DNA of 64,000 nucleotides from positions 186,001 through 250,000 of the forward strand of contig NZ_PZPO01000004.1 of assembly GCF_013306565.1 (NCBI RefSeq), read 5' to 3'. The notes beneath the pieces are model-generated. The model did not search any database and was not told where the DNA came from. It saw only the letters and a program-made list of their open reading frames with translations. Below are positions 36,368 to 45,625 of this stretch, one piece after another. Source of the stretch: Hyphomicrobium sulfonivorans (GTDB lineage Bacteria; Pseudomonadota; Alphaproteobacteria; Rhizobiales; Hyphomicrobiaceae). Numbering within the stretch: the stretch's first letter is position 1; the number at the start of each line of letters is the position of its first letter. A program made the position numbers and the translations under genes.

Positions 36368-37036
36368 TCAGGTCTTGTCGGCGTTGTTGTTGCCGAGCCC
36401 GCCTTCAAAAACCCTGAACTGCCGCCGCTCAGAGCGCACGACGCGGGCGTGTGCTGTCGGCAGCAACACCGGGGCAGTCAGCGAAGCCTTCAAAGCAACC
36501 GGCCGCTGGGGATCGTTAGCGTCGGTGGTCGAAACGCCGGCCGGGAAAGACAGCTCATGGGAAATGACGCGTTTGGCGGTGATAGGCAACTCACCGAGCC
36601 AGGGCGGAGTGTCCAGCGGCGTTAGCGCGCCCAGAATTCGATCGATCTTGTCGTCGGTATGCCGGAGCGGCAGGAGAAGGGCTTCGAACTGGGATGATGC
36701 CCGTGCAACCGGGGCGGCTTCCAGATAGATGCTGAGGACGGCGCTGTGTTTGGTCAGCGCAGCCAGATGGCGGACGATGGCCAGCCGGTCCAGGCTTGAC
36801 CATCCATCGAGGAAGTTTGAGCCACGCAGCTCAACGCCGAAGATATCGCAGACATGCGTGCCTGCCAGCCTGAAGCGGAATGCGTCGGTGTCGATGCGCT
36901 CCAGAATGAACGTCCACGGCAGGATCGCGGCAATTTTCGCCGGCTCAATCTCGAAGCGGCGAGGCGTGGCGCGGGTTCCCCGCACCGTGTTCCAGTACGA
37001 ATAGAGGACGCGACTGGTCTTGTGTTTCAATTCCAT
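36368..37036 (-). CDS. PAS_5 domain protein
   Basis: 222 residues. The first 150 match the PAS_5 (PF07310) pattern: YSYWNTVRGTRATPRRFEIEPAKI, then FILERIDTDAFRFRLAGTHVCDIFG and GSNFLDGW. The family is widespread in alphaproteobacteria, has no attached output domain and its ligand is unknown. The C-terminal tail ends with basic and Asn residues (GGLGNNNADKT). ATG 37036 begins at the family N-terminus. The gene is alone on the minus strand. Confidence 0.85.
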   Translation of the reverse strand: MELKHKTSRVLYSYWNTVRGTRATPRRFEIEPAKIAAILPWTFILERIDTDAFRFRLAGTHVCDIFGVELRGSNFLDGWSSLDRLAIVRHLAALTKHSAVLSIYLEAAPVARASSQFEALLLPLRHTDDKIDRILGALTPLDTPPWLGELPITAKRVISHELSFPAGVSTTDANDPQRPVALKASLTAPVLLPTAHARVVRSERRQFRVFEGGLGNNNADKT

Positions 37037-37319
37037 ATTCGAACTGGCCGCCCCCTCGGTGCCTTCGGACTTTATGAATAGTTGTCCCGGAATGACACGA
37101 AGGTGCGTGCGATCAACCCGGGTTGGATCTGAGAAAGCAGCAACCGTGCCATCAATGCGGTTGGGGGCTGGGGTAAGGAGCAGGGACCGGAGGGAGCAGA
37201 AATCTGGCGCCCAACATCTGAGTTGTCCGGCCTGAAGCTCAGCGTTAACTCTGGTTCAGGCGTGATCGGGTGTTCGTTTTGAACACGCGTCGAATGAGCC
37301 GCGCAAAAGGGAAGCCGCC

Positions 37320-38057
37320 GTGAGCCAAAACCGGCACGAGCCGATGTTCAATCTGCACAACGCCGTGTTCGGTGTTCTGCTTGTGATGATTGCGGTGCAA
37401 GTCATCCGCATGTTGCTGCCCGAAGCGTGGGACGGCTGGGTGACGCTGGCGCTCGCATTCATCCCGGCGCGCTACTCGGGCTATGCGCCGCTTCTGCCGG
37501 GCGGTGACGTTACGGCCGTCACGTCGTTCGTCACGCACACGATGGTGCACGGCGACTGGATGCATCTGGCATTCAACGGCGCGTGGCTGATTGCATTCGG
37601 CGCCGCGATTGCGAACCGCGTCGGCTCCTTACGTTTCATTTTGCTGTTTGTCGTTTGCGGCATCGCTGGCGCGGCGACATTTCTGGTTTTCAATCCCGGA
37701 CTATTGGCGCCGATGGTTGGTGCTTCGGGTGCTATTTCCGGTTTAATGGGCGCTACGATGCGCTTCATGTTTACGGCTGTGGATAGAGGCGGGTTCACTG
37801 CACTGCGGGAAAACCCTCGCGCTGCGCCGTTGATGTCGCTGCCTGCCGCGCTGCAAGATAAGCGCGTTTTGACTGTCACTGCGGTGTTTCTTTTTGCCAA
37901 TGTTTTAGCGGTGTTTGGCTTTGGCAGCGTGGGTGAGAGCGGCATTGCATGGGAAGCGCATATCGGTGGCTATTTCGCCGGATTGTTAGCGTTTGGTTTT
38001 TTTGATGCACCGCAAAAGGCAAATGACGAAGGAACTCGCGATACGCTTTTGCATTGA
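37320..38057 (+). CDS. Rhomboid family intramembrane serine protease
   Basis: 245 residues with about six membrane helices. The catalytic serine is S136 in VGASGAISG and the catalytic histidine is H214 in WEAHIGGYFAG. HGDWMHLAFNGAWL near 77-90 supplies the HxxxN-like element of helix two. The first helix is at about 14-34. Cleaves substrates within or near the inner membrane; targets are unknown. The start is GTG 37320, with AAGGGA upstream; ATG 37344 is an alternative that would shorten the tail. Probably monocistronic. Confidence 0.88.
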   Translation: MSQNRHEPMFNLHNAVFGVLLVMIAVQVIRMLLPEAWDGWVTLALAFIPARYSGYAPLLPGGDVTAVTSFVTHTMVHGDWMHLAFNGAWLIAFGAAIANRVGSLRFILLFVVCGIAGAATFLVFNPGLLAPMVGASGAISGLMGATMRFMFTAVDRGGFTALRENPRAAPLMSLPAALQDKRVLTVTAVFLFANVLAVFGFGSVGESGIAWEAHIGGYFAGLLAFGFFDAPQKANDEGTRDTLLH

Positions 38058-38210
38058 TAGGTCTTGCACGGTGCGATTTCTTGCATCACGATATCGATAC
38101 GCCGATAGAAGCAACCGATGATGGTTTGGTAGCTTTGCGTCAACTGGCGGTGGGCTAAGGGTTGCCATCCGATGGTTCCTTGGCTGTTCACGAACAGTGG
38201 AGGAGATGCA

Positions 38211-38642
38211 ATGAATATCGGGCAAGTTTTGAAAGCGAAGGGTCGGACAGTTGCTACGGCGCGTCCTGATGCAACGCTTCTCGACATCATCAGCAAGCTG
38301 ACTAACAAGCGAATTGGCGCGATCGTTATCGTTGGCGACAATGGTGATGTCGCCGGTATTGTTTCTGAGCGCGACGTCGTGCGGAAATTGGGTGAGCGCG
38401 GGCCCGACGTTCTCAGCGAACCGGTGGCCAAGACGATGACCACTAACGTCATCACGTGCCAGGAACACACGACGCTCGATGAGCTGATGGAAGTGATGAC
38501 GCAAGGCCGCTTCCGTCATGTTCCCGTCATCGAAGACGGTGCGCTTGTGGGTATCGTTTCCATCGGCGATATCGTGAAGCATCACATCGCTGAAGTGGAA
38601 ATGGAAGTTACCGCGATGCGCGGCTATTTCGTTACCGGTTGA
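38211..38642 (+). CDS. Two-CBS-domain protein
   Basis: 143 residues made almost wholly of a CBS pair (Bateman module): ATARPDATLLDIISKL and GIVSERDVVRKL in the first, VITCQEHTTLDELMEVM and GIVSIGDIVKHH in the second. Such proteins bind adenine nucleotides or SAM and regulate partners. No output domain is fused. ATG 38211 has GGAGGAG close upstream. It is monocistronic; the partner is not evident. Confidence 0.88.
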   Translation: MNIGQVLKAKGRTVATARPDATLLDIISKLTNKRIGAIVIVGDNGDVAGIVSERDVVRKLGERGPDVLSEPVAKTMTTNVITCQEHTTLDELMEVMTQGRFRHVPVIEDGALVGIVSIGDIVKHHIAEVEMEVTAMRGYFVTG

Positions 38643-38878
38643 TGCTGCAAAGGTCGGTTCGGCGGTCCGCGATATTGCCATGTTGCGGACGCTGAATTTC
38701 GATTGGACGTTTTTCGCTCGCCTTTGTCAGGTTTGCCGTACAGGACATCGATCTGCGCAACGCCCGTTAGTGGTAAGGCGTGCAATTTCGAAGCCGGTAG
38801 CGCGAGCGCATGAACCCGGCATTTGGTCCACGCCTGCCGAGCGGTCGGCCGCCATCAGCCGCTGTGATGTCTTTGAAC

Positions 38879-39853
38879 TTACCCGCCAGCGTCGAACGTC
38901 TGTGAAACGGTTTCAGCGTGCACGCCGCCGTAAATATGATTACGCGCGTTGATCTCCCGCCGCACATCGGCGATGTGGCGCTGCGCTGCGGCCTCGCCGC
39001 GCTGGATCAGTTCATCGGCACGGTGGAAATCGAACAGTCCGATGTCCGAGAGCTGCAGATTGATCAGCGCATCCGGCGGATCGCCTGCAAGTCGCGACCG
39101 GGCAATGCGATCCTGCACGATGTTGAATGCCTCAACCATCACGCGCGAGATGCCCGGCGTCGTTTCGCTGCGGCCAAGCACCTGGCGCTTGAGCAGGCGT
39201 CGCATGGCCGGCTTGCTCTGTTCCGCCGCCGGTTCTGCGACCGCTGTCGACGCTGGTGCTTCCTCCGACTCGATGTGCGGAACGACGGTGCCGCGCCCGC
39301 AGCTGTCGAAGTTGAGATTGACCGCAATCACATAGCGCGCGCCGTGGGCGCGGGCGACGGATACGGGGATCGGGTTCACCAGCGCGCCATCGAACAGCCA
39401 GCGATCATTGATTTTCACCGGACGGAAGATCCCCGGCAGCGCGTACGACGCGCGCATGGACTCCACCAGCTTGCCGCGTGACAGCCAGATTTCATGTCCG
39501 CTGCCCAGTTCAGTGGCGACGGCGCTGAATCGCGACGGCAGATCCTCAATGCGCAGATCGCCAAGATGCTGCTCAAGCCGATTGCACAGCCGCTGGCCGT
39601 TGATCAGCGCAGTGCCGCCGAAGTTGAAATCGAGATAGCCGAACACCCGGCGCCGTGTCAGCTCGCGCGCAAAACCTTCGAGTTCCTCAAGGTGGCCCGC
39701 TGCGTGGCATCCACCGACGACGGCTCCAATCGAAGTGCCGACGATGATGTCGGGCTTTATGCCAGCTTTGAGCAACGCCTTCAGGACGCCGATATGGGCC
39801 CAGCCGCGAGCCGCGCCCCCGCCAAGTGCCAGACCGATTTTTGCCTTGGTCAT
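38879..39853 (-). CDS. Patatin-like phospholipase, RssA type
   Basis: 324 residues. The N-terminus LALGGGAARGWAHIGVL supplies the oxyanion hole, S41 lies in GTSIG and D155 in FDGALVNP, forming the Ser-Asp dyad. YALPGIFRPV is typical of the RssA/NTE-like bacterial group. A Glu/Ala-rich linker at about 195-215 precedes a helical C-terminus. No signal peptide. AGGG stands five bases before ATG 39853. A lipid hydrolase role is inferred from the family; the substrate is unknown. Confidence 0.9.
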   Translation of the reverse strand: MTKAKIGLALGGGAARGWAHIGVLKALLKAGIKPDIIVGTSIGAVVGGCHAAGHLEELEGFARELTRRRVFGYLDFNFGGTALINGQRLCNRLEQHLGDLRIEDLPSRFSAVATELGSGHEIWLSRGKLVESMRASYALPGIFRPVKINDRWLFDGALVNPIPVSVARAHGARYVIAVNLNFDSCGRGTVVPHIESEEAPASTAVAEPAAEQSKPAMRRLLKRQVLGRSETTPGISRVMVEAFNIVQDRIARSRLAGDPPDALINLQLSDIGLFDFHRADELIQRGEAAAQRHIADVRREINARNHIYGGVHAETVSQTFDAGG

Positions 39854-40034
39854 GTTGCCCTGCCGATTTCCTGCTGGACGCGTTGCGCGGCCCTGAATTC
39901 CCCGAACCTGATCCTTCGCTATGATTAGATATAGGTGCGACAGATTAACCCTGCACTATGCGCGCGCGATATCGCGCTGCGAAATTAGCATCCGCAACGC
40001 AGCAAAACTAAAGGAAGGTTAGTTCGTGATCGGC

Positions 40035-40481
40035 CTAATCGTGGCGGCAGGCATCCGCAGCAACGGTTAGGGCGGCGGCTTCGTCGGCATCTGAACTCGA
40101 TTTGATGACGCGATAAAAGCAGCTCCGTTCGCCGGTGTGGCAGGCGCGACCATCCCCGGCGACGTCGACGCGAACCCAGATGACATCCTGATCGCAATCG
40201 GTGCGCATCTCGACAATGTTGAGAAAATTGCCGCTTTCCTCGCCCTTCTTCCAGAGCGCTGCGCGCGAGCGACTCCAGAAGTGCGCAATGCCTGTGTCGA
40301 TGCTCAGCTTCAGTGCGTGCGCATTCATGAAGGCGAACATCAGCACCTCACCCGTGCGGGCGTCGGTGACGATAGCCGGGATCAGACCATCACCATCGAA
40401 CTTCGGTTGAAACGATAGTCCGTTCTCGATTTCAGCTTTGGTGCCGCGTGTTGCGAACGGCTGCGATGCGGGCGCGCTCAT
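40035..40481 (-). CDS. hisI: Phosphoribosyl-AMP cyclohydrolase
   Basis: The third step of histidine synthesis; opens the purine ring of phosphoribosyl-AMP in the cytosol. 148 residues. Family motifs are [15 protein letters not shown], the metal-binding [12 protein letters not shown] and [11 protein letters not shown] with zinc cysteines. It is a single-domain enzyme; the HisE pyrophosphohydrolase is separate and not in the window. AGG stands about seven bases before ATG 40481. folE lies 90 bases upstream on the same strand. Confidence 0.94.
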   Translation of the reverse strand: MSAPASQPFATRGTKAEIENGLSFQPKFDGDGLIPAIVTDARTGEVLMFAFMNAHALKLSIDTGIAHFWSRSRAALWKKGEESGNFLNIVEMRTDCDQDVIWVRVDVAGDGRACHTGERSCFYRVIKSSSDADEAAALTVAADACRHD

Positions 40482-40571
40482 GTAAACCTGCTGGAATTGA
40501 AGCTATTGCGCTAACGCGCTTGATTGAATGCGAGCGATTTGAACGCAAGTGCTGGCTTGCGATCGATGCTG

Positions 40572-41192
40572 TCAAAGCCGTGCTGGCGCCCGGACTGCAT
40601 CGATGAAGCGCTGGCGCCAATGCGTGTCTTCATTGAAAACGCCGGTGAAGTGCGTCGTCTCCATGATTGCGTCCGGCTGATTGGTGTCATGGAAGGCCAT
40701 GCATTTATGCCGTGCAAGGATCATCACCGCTGCGCCTTGCGGCTGCAGCGCCTGCTGGATCGTTTCGGCGATCTGCGCGGTGAGCGATTCCTGCACCTGC
40801 AGGCGGCGGGCGAAGATGTCGACGATGCGGGCCATGCGTGAAAGACCGACCACGCGGCGATCTGGCAGATAGGCGACATGGGCCAGCCCGCTGAATGGGG
40901 CGAGGTGATGCTCGCAATGGCTTTCAAGCCGCACATCGCGCAGCAGGATCATGTCGCTGTAGCCGGAAACGTCTTCGAACGTCCGCGCCAGTTCCGCTGC
41001 CGGGTCACACGCATAGCCGCTGAATAATTCGCTGAACGCGTCGGTGACGCGGCGCGGCGTATTGGTAAGGCCAGCGCGGGCAGGATCGTCGCCCGCCCAG
41101 GCCAGCAGCGTGCGCACGGCTTCCTCGGCCTGCTCGCGGGAGGGCTTGGCCGCAGCGGGGGGCTGGATTTCTGGCAGCGACGGCTTCGACAC
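40572..41192 (-). CDS. folE: GTP cyclohydrolase I with an altered C-terminal motif
   Basis: Converts GTP to dihydroneopterin triphosphate at the head of folate and queuosine pathways. 206 residues. The zinc ligands C93 and H96 in SHCEHH and C164 in HKCM are present, with the same C-to-C distance (71) as E. coli. The segment after C164 reads MAFHDTNQ where E. coli has VKARGIRD; the arginine corresponding to E. coli R185, which contacts the triphosphate, is H168 here. The start is GTG 41192, with AAGGAG nine bases upstream. Divergent from the Fe-S scaffold gene. Confidence 0.9.
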   Translation of the reverse strand: MSKPSLPEIQPPAAAKPSREQAEEAVRTLLAWAGDDPARAGLTNTPRRVTDAFSELFSGYACDPAAELARTFEDVSGYSDMILLRDVRLESHCEHHLAPFSGLAHVAYLPDRRVVGLSRMARIVDIFARRLQVQESLTAQIAETIQQALQPQGAAVMILARHKCMAFHDTNQPDAIMETTHFTGVFNEDTHWRQRFIDAVRAPARL

Positions 41193-41423
41193 CGGAGGGC
41201 TCCTTGGTTCGCGCTGGCGCTGCGTTCAGGCGTGTCGGGCTCTGACCCCACCGAAAATAGTGGCCATGCCGGTGCGGTGCGCAGCAAGCTGTCCTATATT
41301 ATCGGCATTGGCTGGGCCAATGGAAAGGCCGCCGCAATGCTGGTGGCAGCACGGGTGAGCCCATCGACCGCCTGCAACAGCGATAACCGCTGGACGGCGG
41401 CAGGATGCAATATCGGACTGGAT

Positions 41424-41900
41424 ATGGCCGAACTCAACGAGATCTACAACACGAAGCTGCTTGAACTGGCGGCGCACATGCCCCGTTCAGAGCGGCTGAC
41501 GACGCCGGATGCGTCGGTTACGGCCCATTCGCGGCTGTGCGGTTCGACCGTCACGATCGATCTGAGCCTGCGCGATGGCGTGGTGGCTGACTACGGCCAG
41601 ACTGTAAAAGCCTGTCTGCTCGGGCAGGCGGCGTGCGCAATCGTCGGCGCGCATATCGTAGGCGCCAGCGCGGCGGAGGTTCGCGCAGCGGCTGCCGACA
41701 TGCGCGCAATGCTGAAGGAGAATGGTCCGGCCCCCGGCGGTCGCTTCGCCGAGCTGTCGGTGCTGGAGCCGGTGCGCCACTACAAGGCGCGGCATGGGTC
41801 GGTTCTGCTGGTGTTCGATGCGCTGGAGCAGGCTATCGATGAAATCGAACAGGCCAACGGGGCTTCCGCTGGTTCCGACGCTGCGTCGGCCTCCGCCTGA
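41424..41900 (+). CDS. Iron-sulfur cluster assembly scaffold, NifU-N/IscU-like
   Basis: 158 residues of the IscU/NifU-N fold (COG0822). Cysteines corresponding to the first two scaffold ligands are C39 in SRLCGSTVTIDL and C64 in VKACLLGQAAC. The third ligand position (KLHCS in IscU) reads ARHGS, so H124 replaces Cys. This substitution is common in the alphaproteobacterial branch next to folE, so the protein may not be the main scaffold. The frame is open from 41232; ATG 41424 (AELNEIYN) gives the family N-terminus. yidD follows 33 bases later. Confidence 0.82.
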   Translation: MAELNEIYNTKLLELAAHMPRSERLTTPDASVTAHSRLCGSTVTIDLSLRDGVVADYGQTVKACLLGQAACAIVGAHIVGASAAEVRAAAADMRAMLKENGPAPGGRFAELSVLEPVRHYKARHGSVLLVFDALEQAIDEIEQANGASAGSDAASASA

Positions 41901-41933
41901 TCAGATGGCAAGCGGGAACGGCGCGCCTGTCGC

Positions 41934-42227
41934 ATGAACATCGCAGCCGCGCTGCTTAAGGCGCCGATCCATCTTTATCGCTGGACGCTGAAAGCCCTGG
42001 TCGGATGGAGCTGCCGCCATGCGCCGAGCTGCTCCGAATACGCGCTGGAGGCGATCGATAAGAACGGCGCCTGGCGTGGGTTCTGGCTTACGGTGTCGCG
42101 TTTGTCCCGCTGCCATCCATGGGGTACGCATGGGCATGATCCGGTGCCCGATATAACCGCTGAGTGGCACCCGCTGGCGCCATGGCGCTACGGACGGTGG
42201 CGGCGCGGCGGTAACGACAGGTCTTGA
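41934..42227 (+). CDS. yidD: Membrane protein insertion efficiency factor YidD
   Basis: A 97-residue protein that aids YidC-dependent membrane insertion at the inner face of the inner membrane. The family pattern is clear: PIHLYRW near the start, then CRHAPSCSEYALEAI with the conserved cysteines, GFWLTVSRLSRCHPWG and HDPVPD. An amphipathic N-terminal helix serves as membrane anchor. recO begins four bases after its stop. In many bacteria yidD is beside rnpA-yidC, but the present position near folE and the scaffold is also seen in alphaproteobacteria. Confidence 0.92.
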   Translation: MNIAAALLKAPIHLYRWTLKALVGWSCRHAPSCSEYALEAIDKNGAWRGFWLTVSRLSRCHPWGTHGHDPVPDITAEWHPLAPWRYGRWRRGGNDRS

Positions 42228-42231
42228 AGTC

Positions 42232-42999
42232 ATGCAATGGACGGATGAAGGCATCGTCCTCTCGGTCAAGCCGCACGGGGAAACGGCTGCGATAGCCGAA
42301 CTGTTCACCCGTGGGCAGGGCAGGCATCTGGGGCTGGTCCACGGCGGGCGCTCGCGCAAGCTGCGTCCGGTGCTGCAGATGGGAAACCACGTCGATGCAA
42401 CGTGGAAGGCGCGTCTGGCGGACCAGCTCGGGCATGTGCAGGTTGAGCTGCGCCGCGGCTATGCCGCGCCGGCCATGGACGATGCGTTGACGCTGGCCGG
42501 CCTGTCGTCGCTGTGTGCTCTGGCGCGCCTGCTGCCCGAGCGCGATCCCCATCCCGGTTTGTTCGAGGTTGCGCTGTTTGTGCTGAGCTACCTCGATGAG
42601 CCTGAAGTCTGGCCCGCTCTGATGGTGCGTTGGGAGCTGGCGCTGCTGGATGAATTGGGTTTCGGTCTCGATCTTTCCACCTGCGCGGCGAGCGGTGCGT
42701 CCGACGATCTGATTTATGTGTCGCCAAAGTCGGGCCGGGCGGTATCCGCAGCGGCCGGCGAAGAATACAAAGACCGACTGCTGCGTCTGCCGGCGTTTCT
42801 GGCCAAGAAAAGACAGGCTGGCGCGACAACGGACGCCGATGTGGTGGCCGGGCTGCTGCTGACGCAGCACTTTATCGAAGCTCGCGTACTGCGTCCGCGT
42901 GAAGAGGCGATGCCGACAGCGCGTCTGCGCTTGCATGAGTTGATGCAACGGCGCGTCGATCAGGCAGTGGCGCCAGCGCCAGCCTCCATGCAGCCGTAA
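42232..42999 (+). CDS. recO: DNA repair protein RecO
   Basis: RecFOR-pathway mediator that loads RecA on SSB-coated DNA. 255 residues: an N-terminal OB fold (WTDEGIVLSVKPHGETAAIAELFT), a helical core (LALLDELGFGLDLSTCAASG) and a C-terminal region. The four-cysteine zinc site of some RecO proteins is not complete; only one Cys is seen in LSTCAASG. The start is ATG 42232 just after yidD. It converges on the CAP-domain gene with a 15-base gap. Confidence 0.92.
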   Translation: MQWTDEGIVLSVKPHGETAAIAELFTRGQGRHLGLVHGGRSRKLRPVLQMGNHVDATWKARLADQLGHVQVELRRGYAAPAMDDALTLAGLSSLCALARLLPERDPHPGLFEVALFVLSYLDEPEVWPALMVRWELALLDELGFGLDLSTCAASGASDDLIYVSPKSGRAVSAAAGEEYKDRLLRLPAFLAKKRQAGATTDADVVAGLLLTQHFIEARVLRPREEAMPTARLRLHELMQRRVDQAVAPAPASMQP

Positions 43000-43014
43000 C
43001 GCGGGAGCGGAGCT

Positions 43015-43707
43015 CTAGCGCTTTGAGTCGTTGGCTGCTTCTAATGTCACCGCTGCGCCGCTGCCATTCGCGTTCGGCTTGATGGCGAACACCGCTCCAC
43101 CCTCCGCGGTAAAGGTGCGGATTGGGTCCACGCCCTGATTGAACGCCAGCGTGCCGGGTGTGCAGGCTGTGTGGGTGACGATCTCACGCGGTTCGATCGT
43201 GTTGTCCTTGCCGTTCAGCGCATAGGTGATGGCATGCTGCGCCCGGTTCACTACCTTGAACTTGTATTTGAACGTCACCGGGCGCGCGAACAGCTGTACG
43301 GCGATGTACTTGGGCTCTTTGGTGGGCGCGCGCGCGATGCCGACGCCGGTTTCCGTCACGTGGGGGAGCAGCATGTTCCTGCGGTGGCCGGGCGAGTTTT
43401 CCCAGCCTTCAACCGCGCTGCGCGCATACTCACTGGCGGTAAAGCCGCGTGAGTCCAGCAGAGAAGCGAGATTTTCCGCAATCTGACAATGTCCGTATCG
43501 AACGGCATCGATACGCTGTGCTGCTGTCGTGCCATCGGCCGTATGCGAGAGCCCCTTATAGGCGGTGAGCGTTTTGGCATAAGCGACAGCTGCTGCGGTG
43601 AGCTTGGGATTCTGGACCACCGGGCTCAGACCGTTGCGCGCCCGAAACGCATTCGTCATTTCAACGATTGCTGCCTCGGTGGCGGGCAGATCGGGCAGCA
43701 CCGGCAT
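43015..43707 (-). CDS. CAP/SCP domain protein
   Basis: 230 residues with an SCP-like CAP domain in the first 140: MTNAFRARNGLSPVVQNPKL, GLSHTADG, IAENLASL and AVEGWENSPGHRRNMLLP carry the conserved His-Glu-His cavity residues. A C-terminal extension after 145 is unlike CAP and unrecognised. No signal peptide is seen at ATG 43707, unusual since most bacterial CAP proteins are exported. The start overlaps the stop of the channel-like gene by one base (TGATG), so the pair is coupled. Confidence 0.85.
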   Translation of the reverse strand: MPVLPDLPATEAAIVEMTNAFRARNGLSPVVQNPKLTAAAVAYAKTLTAYKGLSHTADGTTAAQRIDAVRYGHCQIAENLASLLDSRGFTASEYARSAVEGWENSPGHRRNMLLPHVTETGVGIARAPTKEPKYIAVQLFARPVTFKYKFKVVNRAQHAITYALNGKDNTIEPREIVTHTACTPGTLAFNQGVDPIRTFTAEGGAVFAIKPNANGSGAAVTLEAANDSKR

Positions 43708-44081
43708 CAGTCTTCATCCTGCGTCTCAATGTGGAATCTATGCAGCACCCGATGGGCGATCGGAGCCAGCACGAAGCCGTACGCTACGATGATAATGAGG
43801 CCGGAAAATATTGCATAGAATCCGGCAAAAAGTTTCCCCTGCGTCGTCTTCAATTCGGAAACCGAGCCCATGCCGGAAAGAATCATGGACGCGTTGAGAA
43901 AGGCATCCGTCAGAGACATGCCTTCGAAGATGGCATAGCCCGCAATGCCAACGACGAGGCAGGACATGGTGACGATCAGCCAGAAAAGAGCTGCCCGCAG
44001 CATGCGTTTGGCGAAGGCCGGGCGTGACAGCAGCCGCTGACGGCGTTTCTCGAAGCCGGTCATGGTCGTCTTGCTCTTCAC
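43707..44081 (-). CDS. Two-helix channel-like membrane protein
   Basis: 124 residues resembling one 2TM ion-channel unit: TM1 at about 29-51, a re-entrant-loop-like segment at 58-75 and TM2 at 83-107, with a basic N-terminus. The loop reads MILSGMGSVSE where potassium channels have TVGYGD, so the selectivity filter is altered (GMGS). TTQGKLFAGFYAIFSG aligns with the start of the second helix of such channels. It may be a non-selective channel or a derived protein. GTG 44081 has GAGG seven bases upstream; ATG 44063 is an alternative. Coupled to the CAP gene. Confidence 0.6.
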   Translation of the reverse strand: MKSKTTMTGFEKRRQRLLSRPAFAKRMLRAALFWLIVTMSCLVVGIAGYAIFEGMSLTDAFLNASMILSGMGSVSELKTTQGKLFAGFYAIFSGLIIIVAYGFVLAPIAHRVLHRFHIETQDED

Positions 44082-44219
44082 GGGGAAACCTCGCGCCTAA
44101 TTGGCAAGCTTTGCCAGTCAGTGACCATCAAGCTACCGTCACGGCTGCCATTATAGCCGGATCGCCGTATACTTGCCGTTTACTCGGGCGCCGTCGGGCG
44201 CGCTGCGAAAGGAGACGGT

Positions 44220-44678
44220 ATGAGCCGCGCGTTTGTGAAGGAGCAGGATAGCGTCGATGAGCTGCCGGACCGGCTTATCTCCGAGCACGCCAATCTGGTA
44301 ACGGCGGAAGGTCTTGCGCAAATCGAAGTGGAAGTGAGCCGTCTGGATGCCGCGCACGCGACGGCGCAGGCAGACGGCGACCGCGCCGAGATGGCGGCAA
44401 CGGCCAGGAACCTGAGATACTGGAGCGCGCGCCTTGCCTCCGCCGAGCTGGTGCCGCCTGCAGCTGATACAACAATAGTGCAGTTCGGACTGACGATCAC
44501 CATCGAGCGGGAAGACGGGCGCAAGCAGACCTATCGGATTGTCGGCGAGGATGAAGCCGATCCGGCCAAGGGCTCGATTTCCTATGTGTCGCCGCTGGCC
44601 CGCGCACTTGCGGGTAAGTCGATCGGCGACAGCGTGCGCGTGGCGGGCGGCGAAGCGGAGATCGTCGCGATCACGTGA
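44220..44678 (+). CDS. GreA/GreB family transcription elongation factor
   Basis: 152 residues. The N-terminal coiled coil is at about 25-80 (LAQIEVEVSRLDAAHATAQ), followed by the FKBP-like C-terminal domain (VQFGLTITIEREDGRKQTYRIVGEDEADPAKGSISYVSPLARAL and the GDSVRV segment). Acidic residues expected at the coiled-coil tip (D and E in the DGDRAE region) are present, so transcript cleavage stimulation is possible. It is a second-type GreA paralogue rather than the main one, judging by divergence. AAAGGAG stands six bases before ATG 44220. Divergent from the channel-CAP pair. Confidence 0.85.
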   Translation: MSRAFVKEQDSVDELPDRLISEHANLVTAEGLAQIEVEVSRLDAAHATAQADGDRAEMAATARNLRYWSARLASAELVPPAADTTIVQFGLTITIEREDGRKQTYRIVGEDEADPAKGSISYVSPLARALAGKSIGDSVRVAGGEAEIVAIT

Positions 44679-44803
44679 CGTGCCAGAGCGCAGCATCGTT
44701 TTAGCAGCATCGCCGATCCCGAGCCGACGAAGCGACTAGAGCCAGACACATCGTGTCACGAGGATACAGGGAATCCGGTCCGCAGTTTGAATGTGTTGCA
44801 GGC

Positions 44804-45625
44804 TTAGTGCTTGAACTTGAATTGAATCGGCAGCGTGAAGCGGATCGTGTGATCCGTTACTTCCGATGGTGGCGTCGGAAACGGACTTGCCCGGTTCAGC
44901 GTCTCAAGCGCTTCGTCGTCCAGCAGTTCCGAGCCTGAGGGTTTGATGACCTCTGCGCGGATGACCTTGCCGGAACGATCCAACGTGAAGGAAACGTTGG
45001 CGGTGCCCTCAATCTTGTTGCTACGGGCCGCGGACGGATAGCGCTTGTGCTTGTTGAGGTGCAGGCTGATCGACTTCTGCCAGGTTACGACCGCAGTAGA
45101 AACCTTGTTAGAAATGCCCTGCTTCGGCCCCTTCGGTTTGTCAGCCACGGGAGCATCCATTGGCGGGGGCGCGGCGGCTTCCTGTGCGGCTGAAGCTGCT
45201 TGTGGCAACGCCTCCTGCGCTGGGCGCGGATCTTCCTGCTCTTCCTTTTCTTCCGGCTCCTCGATGACTTCCTTTTTCTTCTCGACCACCACTTCTGGCT
45301 CGGGTGCGAGAGGAGCCTCAGGTACTTCCGGCGTTTCGACTTCCGACTTCTCCTTCACCTCTTCGGTGGGGGCAGCGGAAGCGGCGGATTCATCAGAACG
45401 CAGACCGAGAGCGAGATTCACGGGTTCTGCGGGCGGAGCAGCCGGTGCCGGTGCAAACTCGACCAGGAAAACGCCGGAGTCTTCTTCGAGGGAGTCTTCT
45501 TCCTGCCAGTTCACGAAAGCCAATGCGCCCGCAGCGGCGTGGGCCGAAAAGATCAGCATGGATGCGAACACCCAGCGCCGCAGCCGCGCGCCTGAACCTT
45601 CAAGAAATTCCAAATGGGCGCTCAT
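44804..45625 (-). CDS. tonB: TonB family energy transducer
   Basis: 273 residues. TM anchor at about 17-38, a periplasmic Pro/Glu/Lys-rich spacer (about 60-175, with repeated EPEVVVEKKKEV-like stretches) and a C-terminal TonB domain (YPSAARSNKIEGTANVSFTLDRSGKV). The spacer spans the periplasm to outer-membrane receptors. The start overlaps the exbD stop (ATGA). It is the last gene of an exbB-exbD-tonB operon and no receptor gene lies in the window. Confidence 0.9.
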   Translation of the reverse strand: MSAHLEFLEGSGARLRRWVFASMLIFSAHAAAGALAFVNWQEEDSLEEDSGVFLVEFAPAPAAPPAEPVNLALGLRSDESAASAAPTEEVKEKSEVETPEVPEAPLAPEPEVVVEKKKEVIEEPEEKEEQEDPRPAQEALPQAASAAQEAAAPPPMDAPVADKPKGPKQGISNKVSTAVVTWQKSISLHLNKHKRYPSAARSNKIEGTANVSFTLDRSGKVIRAEVIKPSGSELLDDEALETLNRASPFPTPPSEVTDHTIRFTLPIQFKFKH

